A DNA stretch of 7,533 nucleotides. It comes from Bacteroidales bacterium (lineage in GTDB: Bacteria; Bacteroidota; Bacteroidia; Bacteroidales; Muribaculaceae). The translations under genes and the position numbers were made by a program. Within the stretch, counting starts at the first letter, position 1. The number at the start of each line of letters is the position of its first letter. The DNA lies in assembly GCA_014800105.1 (NCBI GenBank), contig JAAVGQ010000139.1, positions 1 through 7,533 of the forward strand, given 5' to 3'. This document shows positions 1-5,824 of the stretch, in pieces. The notes under the pieces were generated by a model that was not told the DNA's origin, did no database searches, and saw nothing but the letters and a program-made list of their open reading frames with translations.

Positions 1-812
1 CCTTTCTCTGCGGCAAAGCGTGGAAGCGCCTCAAGGAACTGGAAAATACCACTCTCACGTGCCTGAAGTTCGCCGAATGTCTCAAGGTTCATGAAGAGGT
101 TGACAATCTGCTCCTCAGGTGGAGTGGATGCGATCCAATCTATATATTTGTCGGCGGTAAGGGGGTATGCGTCCCACTCGGTGTTGCTGAAACGGAAAGC
201 AATATCGTCGCTGAGTTTGGAGTTTTTAAGCAGAAGTTTCAGCTTTGGCGCAGTTGCGGCTGAGTAAACGTAGTTGGGCGATTTCCAACCGAGGATATGC
301 TTGGCACCGTCAGTGATAGCCCCCTTGAATCCCATGTCGAGAATCTGCGGAGCGATCTCGTCGCTATAGATAAGCTCGGTGTTACGGAACACCTTGGGTG
401 TCTGCCCAAACACTTCCTTGATCTTGGCTGTGTGGTGCATCACCTCCTCGCGGAACTCCTCCGGATCAATGAGCGAAGAGAGCGAGTGATTGTAGGTCTC
501 GGCAAGGAACTCGACTTTGCCTGTGTCGGCAAGTTTCTTGAGAATGTCGACGAACTCAGGCACATACTGCTCGCACTGCTCAAGCGCCACGCCGGTGATT
601 GAGATTGAGAAGCGGAATTTTCCGTTAGTCTCCTTAATCATTTTCAGCAGGGTCTGGGCTGCGGGGATATAGCTGCGCTGAGCCACGCGGGTAATGATGT
701 CGTCGTTGGCAAAGTCGTCATAGTAATAGTGGTCGTTGCCTATATCAAAGAAGCGGTATCTCTTGAGGCGGAACGGCTGGTGAATCTGAAAATTAAAACA
801 GATGGCTTTCAT
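1..812 (-). CDS. GH57 alpha-amylase-like protein, C-terminal part cut by the left window edge
   Basis: The first 270 codons read open from an ATG at 812 to the window edge. The protein matches glycoside hydrolase family 57 (alpha-glucan-acting, retaining, incomplete TIM barrel). Region I is HQP at residues 11-13. Region II-like sequence GKVEFLAETYNHS spans 98-110. Region III is FRNTELIYSD at 142-151, with the expected nucleophile Glu146. Region IV is FMNLETFGE at 240-248. In family members I remember, region IV reads MDYETFGE, with the Asp as general acid; here that position is Asn242. Region V lies outside the window. There is no signal peptide, so it should be cytoplasmic. It is the third gene of the operon, 55 bases after the glycosyltransferase stop, with A/T-rich sequence and no Shine-Dalgarno before the ATG. 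Family assignment is firm. Amylase activity is doubtful because of Asn242, and GH57 alpha-amylase-like homologues lacking catalytic residues have been described. Confidence 0.9.
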   Translation of the reverse strand, partial: MKAICFNFQIHQPFRLKRYRFFDIGNDHYYYDDFANDDIITRVAQRSYIPAAQTLLKMIKETNGKFRFSISITGVALEQCEQYVPEFVDILKKLADTGKVEFLAETYNHSLSSLIDPEEFREEVMHHTAKIKEVFGQTPKVFRNTELIYSDEIAPQILDMGFKGAITDGAKHILGWKSPNYVYSAATAPKLKLLLKNSKLSDDIAFRFSNTEWDAYPLTADKYIDWIASTPPEEQIVNLFMNLETFGELQARESGIFQFLEALPRFAAEK

Positions 813-867
813 AGGGGGTATATTTTTATAGCGTGAGCTAAAGTTTTACATTAAATTTAGGATCGTG

Positions 868-2127
868 TCAGCGTCCCAATACTTTATTATAGATGTCGAT
901 TACCTTCTTTCCTGCTTTGTCCCAGGTTATCTGAGCAACTTCCTTGAGGCCGTCCTCCTTGAGCTGTTGATACAGGGCATCGTTAGTGCAGATTGAGTTG
1001 ATAGCGTCGGCCATGGCGTCGATGTCCCAGTAGTCGGTCTTGATGACGTTGTCGAGAATCTCGGCACATCCGCTCTGCTTTGAGATAATCGATGGAACTC
1101 CCATCTGCATGGCTTCCAGTGGCGAAATGCCGAACGGTTCCGATACCGAGGGCATCACGTAGACGTCACTGGCTGAGAGCATTTCGTAAACCTGTTTCCC
1201 TTTCTGAAATCCCGGGAAGTGGAAACGGTCAGCAATTCCTCGCTCGGCGGCAAGTGTAATCATTTTGTCCATCATGTCGCCGCTACCTGCCATTACGAAT
1301 CGCACGTTGTGGTTGTTCTTAAGGACTTTGGCAGCTGCTTCAACGAAGTATTCCGGGCCTTTCTGCATCGTGATGCGTCCCAGGAAAGTGACAACTTTTT
1401 CCTTGGGCTTGGGTGCCTTGATGTCCAGAAGTTCCTGACTCAAGGGCACAACGGCATTATGAACGGTGGTCACCTTGGCCGGGTCGATGCCATATTTTTC
1501 AATTACTGTCTTGCGTGTGAGGTTGCTCACGGTAATGATGTGGTCAGCATGAATCATACCGTCACGCTCGATATTAAATACCGTGGGATTGACATTTCCA
1601 CGAGAGCGGTCGTAGTCAGTCGCGTGCACGTGAATCACGAGAGGCTTTCCGGTTACCTGCTTTGCGTGGATACCGGCCGGGTAGGTGAGCCAGTCATGAG
1701 AGTGAATCACGTCAAACTCTTCAGTACGTGCGATCACGCCGGCAACGATTGAGTAGTTGTTGATTTCTTCAAGCAAGTTATCAAGGTATTTGCCCGAGAA
1801 TTCAATACAACCCAGGTCGTTGGTGAGCATATAGTTGAAGTCAGCGTAGATGTGGTCACGCAAGCGGAAATACTCGTGAGGATCCATCAGCTTGCCTATG
1901 CGGCTTTCAACGTAGTCATATGTGACATCCTTCCAGACGATGGGAGTCTGGGATGCTCCTATAATCTTAGCGAAACTTTTATCTTCGTCGCCGAATGGCT
2001 TGGGGATAACAAACGTAATATCCATATCACCACACTCCCACATTCCCTTAGTGAGACCGTAGCTGGCGGTACCAAGGCCGCCGAGGATGTGAGGCGGGAA
2101 TTCCCACCCGAACATTAATGCTTTCAT
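868..2127 (-). CDS. GT-B retaining glycosyltransferase, glycogen synthase-like (GT4/GT5 type)
   Basis: This 419-residue protein has the layout of a two-Rossmann GT-B glycosyltransferase. The N-terminal half carries a glycine-rich loop after WEFPPH (GGLG, 16-19), comparable to the KxGGL motif of glycogen synthases. It also has HSHDW at 142-146 and HVHATD at 166-171. The C-terminal half has LGRITMQKG at 249-257, followed by the E-x7-E signature of retaining GT-B enzymes (Glu330 and Glu338 within SEPFGISPLEAM). All expected catalytic and donor-binding motifs are intact, unlike in its two neighbours. At 419 residues it is shorter than classical GlgA (about 480). No signal peptide or membrane segment is visible, so it is probably cytoplasmic. 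The ATG at 2127 lies 5 bases after the debranching-enzyme stop, which implies one transcript and coupled translation. The likely role is alpha-glucan (glycogen) elongation from a nucleotide sugar. Donor and acceptor cannot be read from the sequence, and a GT4 mannosyl- or glucosyltransferase remains possible. Confidence 0.88.
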   Translation of the reverse strand: MKALMFGWEFPPHILGGLGTASYGLTKGMWECGDMDITFVIPKPFGDEDKSFAKIIGASQTPIVWKDVTYDYVESRIGKLMDPHEYFRLRDHIYADFNYMLTNDLGCIEFSGKYLDNLLEEINNYSIVAGVIARTEEFDVIHSHDWLTYPAGIHAKQVTGKPLVIHVHATDYDRSRGNVNPTVFNIERDGMIHADHIITVSNLTRKTVIEKYGIDPAKVTTVHNAVVPLSQELLDIKAPKPKEKVVTFLGRITMQKGPEYFVEAAAKVLKNNHNVRFVMAGSGDMMDKMITLAAERGIADRFHFPGFQKGKQVYEMLSASDVYVMPSVSEPFGISPLEAMQMGVPSIISKQSGCAEILDNVIKTDYWDIDAMADAINSICTNDALYQQLKEDGLKEVAQITWDKAGKKVIDIYNKVLGR

Positions 2128-2132
2128 GGTGA

Positions 2133-4076
2133 TTATTGTCTATATTTCTTAAGGGTGTAGAGGGTTCTTAAAACTTCAGCGATATTGGTGGCATGGCTTA
2201 TGGCGCCGCGTCCCTGGAATGGAGGATTGCCGTCATAAAGCTGTGATAGGGAACCGATGCAGCCTTGTGACATCTCGTCCTCGAAGCCTATGAGCATGCG
2301 GTCGATGTAGCTGACACCGCTCATGCCGAACACGCGCAGGTAAGCCTCGGCATAGAAACCGATGAGCCACGGGCGGGCAGGGCCTTGGTGCAGAGCCAGT
2401 TCGCGTTCCATGGGTGAACCAAGGTAGAACGGACGGTAACCGTAACTGCGGGGTGAAAGTGAACGTAATCCCTTGGGGGTGAGTAACTCGCGGGTGACCA
2501 CGTCAAGCACGCTCTTGCGCTGACGGCGGTCAAGCGGAGAGTAATCGAGACCTATTGCGATAGCCATGTTGGGGCGCACTGAGGGGTCAGCATACTGGCC
2601 GTCTACGTAGTCATACAGGTAGCCGCTCTCATTGAGGAATGTTTCGATGAATGGTTGCTTCATCTTTTCAGCATGAGCAAGCCAGCGTGCTGAAACGTTC
2701 TTCAGCTCCTCATTACCTTCGAGCAACGATACTCCAAACATAAGGGCGTTGTAGAAAAGGGCGTTAAATTCAACAAGAAGTCCTGAGCGCGGGACAACGG
2801 GACGACCGTCCCATACGGAATTCATCCATGAAGCCGGCACGTGTGAACCGTCGGTCGAGATAAGTCCGCTTTCCTGAACAAAAAGGTTAGAGTGCTTGCC
2901 GTCGAGGATAAACTCCAGGAGGTTCTTGGTGAGCTCGGTATACTGTTCGCGGGCTTTATCGATTCCAGCCATTTTGGCATACTGCTGTACACTCCACAAT
3001 GCCCACAGAGGAATATCCGGGAGGTCAATGCCATGAATGCGGTTGCTCTTTTCGCCCGTTTGCATGTAGTGGGAGAGTGCCTTGGTGGCCGTTTCCATTA
3101 TATCATGAAAGTCCTTTTCGTGACCAATGGCGAGAGTATTTCCCGGCAGTGACATGAAGGTATTTCGTGCCAGGACTGTGCCCCAGGGATAGCCTGAGAG
3201 CATATATTCCTGAGAGCCGTCAACGAGGTAAAGCTGCTTGGCGGCATTCTTCAGGCAGTTGTAGAAGCTTGTGCGGCAGGTGCGCGAGGCAATCTCATTC
3301 TCATACATCTTGCTGAGGCCACGGGGGGCGACTTCCTCAATTCCTGCTGAGAAAATGATTGACTCGCCCTTCTTGATAGGAATTGAGAAGTAACCGGGCA
3401 CCCATAGGTCTTCAGTGTAGGGAACACCGCGCTCAAGGTCTTTGACATATTCTATATCCTTGTACCAGTGAGGGTCATACACCCATTCAGGCTTGCGGCT
3501 GAACTGCATGTAGAGGGTAGGATAACCGGGATAAAGGCAGGTTGATACTCCGTTTTTCACGGGAGTACACTCGCTGTTGAGCGCATCATTCTCAACACAT
3601 AGTTCGTTGCTATCGCGGAAAGCGAGGAACGGACGGAACTGGAGCGTAGTGTCAGAGTGTGCGTCAACCAGAGTGTAGCGGATGAGTATCCTGTTCTCCT
3701 TGGAAATGAATATTTTCTCCTTTGTGAGAATCACACCACCCACGCGGTAGGTGGTGCGGGGAACGCTCTCGCAGTCAAACTCACGGATGTATTTATGCCC
3801 GTTGGGACTATACACTCCACCCTTATAGCGGTGTAGCCCAAGGTTGAACGGCGCGCCGTGCTGAATAACTGTCACGTCCATTGACGAGAGCAATACGTGA
3901 GGACGATAGTCCTTGTGGCTCAGCGGCATCACCAGGAGGCCATGCTGCTTGCGGGTGTTGCAGTCAACGATGGATGTACAGTGATAAGCTCCGGCTTGAT
4001 TGGTCCTGAGCATCTCCTTGGGTAAAGACTGCTCAAGATTAATCATCAGGTTCTTATCAAATTTTAGGTAACTCAT
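2133..4076 (-). CDS. Glycogen debranching enzyme-like protein (amylo-alpha-1,6-glucosidase, archaeal/bacterial type)
   Basis: This 647-residue protein has an N-terminal GDE_N-like beta-sandwich, with the typical TRKQHGLLV at 41-49. A C-terminal (alpha/alpha)6 barrel of the amylo-1,6-glucosidase type follows from about 270. Barrel landmarks are GYPWGTVLARNTF at 295-307, SWMNSVWDGRPVVPRSG at 416-432, LVEFNALFYNAL at 434-445, LHQGPARPWLIG at 562-573, and the terminal LSQLYDGNPP at 610-619. Family members usually show TWMD and (I/L)SEIFDG at the first-named catalytic stretch and at the end; the Asp and Glu align with the acid and base of eukaryotic debranching enzyme. Here they are Asn419 and Gln612. 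The length is normal for the family and there is no signal peptide, so it is expected in the cytoplasm. It is the first gene of the operon, and the ATG at 4076 follows an AT-rich leader of roughly 115 bases. The fold and family are clear; 1,6-glucosidase activity is uncertain because of these replacements. Confidence 0.9.
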   Translation of the reverse strand: MSYLKFDKNLMINLEQSLPKEMLRTNQAGAYHCTSIVDCNTRKQHGLLVMPLSHKDYRPHVLLSSMDVTVIQHGAPFNLGLHRYKGGVYSPNGHKYIREFDCESVPRTTYRVGGVILTKEKIFISKENRILIRYTLVDAHSDTTLQFRPFLAFRDSNELCVENDALNSECTPVKNGVSTCLYPGYPTLYMQFSRKPEWVYDPHWYKDIEYVKDLERGVPYTEDLWVPGYFSIPIKKGESIIFSAGIEEVAPRGLSKMYENEIASRTCRTSFYNCLKNAAKQLYLVDGSQEYMLSGYPWGTVLARNTFMSLPGNTLAIGHEKDFHDIMETATKALSHYMQTGEKSNRIHGIDLPDIPLWALWSVQQYAKMAGIDKAREQYTELTKNLLEFILDGKHSNLFVQESGLISTDGSHVPASWMNSVWDGRPVVPRSGLLVEFNALFYNALMFGVSLLEGNEELKNVSARWLAHAEKMKQPFIETFLNESGYLYDYVDGQYADPSVRPNMAIAIGLDYSPLDRRQRKSVLDVVTRELLTPKGLRSLSPRSYGYRPFYLGSPMERELALHQGPARPWLIGFYAEAYLRVFGMSGVSYIDRMLIGFEDEMSQGCIGSLSQLYDGNPPFQGRGAISHATNIAEVLRTLYTLKKYRQ

Positions 4077-4199
4077 TATATTATGTTTTTATTATTTTTC
4101 CGGTGTATGAGGACGCGAGTTGAATCGAGCGCTTGAATAGTAGTTATCGTTTTCGTCCCGTGAGGGATGAGCTAATATACTTATGATATTGTTAACACA

Positions 4200-4229
4200 C
4201 GAATATACACTTTTTTTCGTTCATGCAAC
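4200..4229 (-). promoter_or_regulatory. Candidate promoter for the alpha-glucan operon
   Basis: On the minus strand, TATATTCG (4207 down to 4200) matches the Bacteroidota -7 element TAnnTTTG at all but one base. GTTG (4229-4226) stands 18 bases upstream as a possible -33 element, slightly under the usual 19-21. Transcription would begin near 4193 and give a leader of about 115 bases before the debranching enzyme. A second AT-rich match, TATATTAG, lies a little downstream (near 4178-4185) and could compete. Confidence 0.4.
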
Positions 4230-4237
4230 ACTTTTTT
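4207..4237. repeat. Two direct copies of ACACTTTTTT spaced 21 bp apart
   Basis: The 10-bp unit ACACTTTTTT occurs at 4207-4216 and again at 4228-4237, a 21-bp period (two helical turns). The copies overlap the -7 and -33 boxes of the candidate operon promoter. They could be a regulator site or simply A-tracts that bend DNA. The rest of the 4077-4448 intergenic stretch is AT-rich, with a 12-bp palindrome TGTTTTAAAACA at 4301-4312, a near-palindrome at 4125-4136 and no further gene. Confidence 0.5.
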
Positions 4238-4334
4238 AGTAAAAAAATCGGCTGTTTTTGCATTTTTATAATTCCCCATCTATGTGAATCGTTTGTCATG
4301 TGTTTTAAAACATAGTTTTTAGACAATCTTACAA

Positions 4335-4365
4335 TGTGTTTTATATTCTGTAATTACTATCTTTG
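4335..4365 (+). promoter_or_regulatory. Promoter for the beta-helix protein gene
   Basis: TATCTTTG at 4358-4365 is an exact TAnnTTTG -7 element. TGTG at 4335-4338 (3 of 4 to TTTG) lies 19 bases upstream. Transcription would start near 4372, leaving about 77 bases of leader before the ATG at 4449 but only about 8 before an upstream ATG at 4380. This favours the downstream start. The palindrome TGTTTTAAAACA at 4301-4312 sits about 60-70 bases upstream of the start point and might be an operator. Confidence 0.65.
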
Positions 4366-4448
4366 TAAATGAGTAATGGATGTCCTGTTATCTTGTAGGC
4401 TATATGGAAATCAAGTATCATTTTATTAATAAACCTAAAAACTTTTTT

Positions 4449-5552
4449 ATGACCCACCGCCATCAAAGCTTTTCTTGCCTGAATCTTAAAGCATTGTTTT
4501 TATTAGTCTTGTCAGCCGTATCCTGCGATATGACTGCTTCTGATCCCCGGTCCCTCTATGTGAATATAATGGATTATATTACTGATCCTACTGATGATGT
4601 GACTGCATCTATTCAACGGGCAATTGATGAAAATCCCAACCATGTGATTTTTTTCCCTGACGGAATCTATACTGTTTCATCGCCTATTCTCACTCCGGCT
4701 GATCCTGCTAAAAGCGTTGCGCTCCAGCTGTCTAATTATGCTATTATTCGGCCTGCCGATGGGTGGAATCATGATGAAGCAATGATAAGATTGGGAGGAA
4801 AGGACCCTTATAACACTATACTCATTCCTGGAAGTAATTACTTTCTTGACGGTGGAGTACTGGATTGTCGTGGAGTTGCCAAGGGTGTCTCTATTGACAG
4901 CGGGCGAGAGACGGTCATACGCAACACCGCGATAAAAAATGCCGTGGTGGGAATCCACGTAAAGCACGGTGCGAATAACAATTCATCGGATGCCGATATT
5001 CATGACGTAAATATTACAGGCAATATGAGCCCTGAGAGTATCGGGATACTTGTTGACGGGTTCGATAATACCTTTTCCAATATCCGCATTTTTCAAACAC
5101 AGACAGGCGTGTTGCTGAATGCACGAGGTAATATTTTAAGGAATGTACACCCTCTCTACATGTTGACTGATGATGATCTGCTTAATGCCGGATGTGGGTT
5201 CGTCGACCGGGGAGGCTCCAACTGGTATGACTATTGTTATAGCGACCAATACAGTACGGCCTTTGTTACTGAAGCTGATGGCAGTGTTTATCACAATTGT
5301 TTTGCTTACTGGTATTCTCCCCGTGGAAATAAACACGTGGCTTTTAAAGCTCCGGACGTATTTAACTCAACTGTAACAAATTTCACGATGGGTGTAGACC
5401 GGGATAATGCAGCTCCTGAGAATCTGATATTGGAGGAGGGCAATCCTGGTAAAAGAGGAACGGGTTGTATCGATAATCTCAGGCTCTCTAATCCGGGTTT
5501 CATAACGTCTTCGGCCCACGAAAAATACGTGCGCGAGATTTCCTCGAAATAA
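4449..5552 (+). CDS. Exported right-handed beta-helix protein, pectate-lyase superfamily, probable lipoprotein
   Basis: The call is a 367-residue protein from the ATG at 4449. An in-frame ATG at 4380 would add 23 residues, but would put extra sequence before the signal peptide and sit almost at the predicted transcript start. Residues 1-26 form a signal peptide: basic start, hydrophobic ALFLLVLSAV, then a loose lipobox ending at Cys26. Residues 37-80 (YVNIMDYITDP..TASIQRAID..HVIFFPDGIYTVSSPI) match the start of the Pectate_lyase_3 / GH28-like beta-helix domain. The rest has the short-strand, Asn/Gly/Asp-rich repeats of a parallel beta-helix (for example VIRNTAIKN, ADIHDVNITG, NTFSNIRIF, NILRNVHPL). 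No lyase or hydrolase active site can be identified, so the substrate is unknown and a purely binding role is possible. No SusC/SusD or other glycan-use genes are nearby. The gene looks more AT-rich than its neighbours, which may hint at separate acquisition. Confidence 0.8.
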   Translation: MTHRHQSFSCLNLKALFLLVLSAVSCDMTASDPRSLYVNIMDYITDPTDDVTASIQRAIDENPNHVIFFPDGIYTVSSPILTPADPAKSVALQLSNYAIIRPADGWNHDEAMIRLGGKDPYNTILIPGSNYFLDGGVLDCRGVAKGVSIDSGRETVIRNTAIKNAVVGIHVKHGANNNSSDADIHDVNITGNMSPESIGILVDGFDNTFSNIRIFQTQTGVLLNARGNILRNVHPLYMLTDDDLLNAGCGFVDRGGSNWYDYCYSDQYSTAFVTEADGSVYHNCFAYWYSPRGNKHVAFKAPDVFNSTVTNFTMGVDRDNAAPENLILEEGNPGKRGTGCIDNLRLSNPGFITSSAHEKYVREISSK

Positions 5553-5565
5553 TTTGATATATAAC

Positions 5566-5598
5566 AAACGGGTCTAACTCAGCGAGTTAGACCCGTTT
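5566..5598. terminator. Bidirectional intrinsic terminator between convergent genes
   Basis: A perfect 15-bp inverted repeat (5566-5580 and 5584-5598) with a 3-base loop starts with AAACGGG and ends with CCCGTTT. It lies 13 bases after the beta-helix stop codon and 12 bases beyond the 3' end of the minus-strand tRNA-Pro. It can therefore end transcripts from both sides. The T-run is short on the plus strand; on the minus strand TTTGTTATAT follows. Confidence 0.85.
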
Positions 5599-5610
5599 AC
5601 TTGAAAACTG

Positions 5611-5683
5611 TCGGGGTGAGAAGACTCGAACTTCCGACCTCCACGTCCCGAACGTGGCGCGCTGCCAACTGTGCTACACCCCG
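5611..5683 (-). tRNA. tRNA-Pro, anticodon CGG
   Basis: A 73-nt cloverleaf reads on the minus strand. The acceptor stem is perfect (CGGGGTG with CACCCCG). The anticodon stem CCACG/CGTGG encloses TTCGGGA, so the anticodon is CGG (bases 5650-5648), decoding CCG. The T arm is GGAAG-TTCGAGT-CTTCT with one G-T pair. The first pair C1-G72 and discriminator A73 are the bacterial tRNA-Pro identity elements. The D stem GCAC/GCGC contains one A-C mismatch. The 3' CCA is not encoded and must be added. A promoter lies just upstream and a hairpin terminator just downstream, so it is probably a single-gene transcript. Confidence 0.96.
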
Positions 5684-5705
5684 CCGTTGGCTCGTTAGAG
5701 CAGTG

Positions 5706-5713
5706 CAAAGTTA
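5706..5713 (-). promoter_or_regulatory. -7 promoter element of tRNA-Pro
   Basis: The minus strand reads TAACTTTG here, an exact TAnnTTTG. Transcription would begin near 5699, about 16 bases before the mature tRNA. The -33 region 19-21 bases upstream has only a weak match (TGCT), with a run of T in the spacer. The remainder of 5684-5824 shows no gene and no convincing terminator for the upstream sugar transferase, so some read-through into the tRNA is possible. Confidence 0.7.
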
Positions 5714-5824
5714 CTAAAAAAAATGATACTTGAGCAGACTTTGTGTAAAATTTTGCGTATATAGTATCGAAGCGTGGATGCCGTTCAGGCGCATCTTACG
5801 GTTATGTAGCTGGCTCGGTTACAT

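Noticed and set aside
297..602. 101-codon plus-strand open frame
   Set aside because: It is antisense to the GH57 coding region and has no recognisable domain.
1219..1752. 177-codon plus-strand open frame
   Set aside because: It lies antisense inside the glycosyltransferase gene, whose motifs are unmistakable; the translation shows no family features.
4156..4167. TCCC-GTGA-GGGA hairpin in the operon leader
   Set aside because: A four-base stem without supporting structure is expected by chance; no riboswitch-like fold is visible around it.
4380..4448. Upstream in-frame ATG extending the beta-helix protein by 23 residues
   Set aside because: It would lie about 8 bases from the predicted transcript start and place extra residues before an otherwise normal signal peptide.
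4077..4448. Possible attachment site matching the tRNA-Pro 3' end on the other side of the beta-helix gene
   Set aside because: No convincing repeat of the tRNA 3' sequence was found, and no integrase is present.
5714..5794. 26-codon minus-strand open frame downstream of the sugar transferase
   Set aside because: It overlaps the tRNA promoter region, is very short and shows no recognisable features; chance is the simplest explanation.
5777..5795. GATGC/GCATC stem as terminator of the sugar transferase
   Set aside because: Only 5 bp with a 9-base loop and no T-run; too weak to call.
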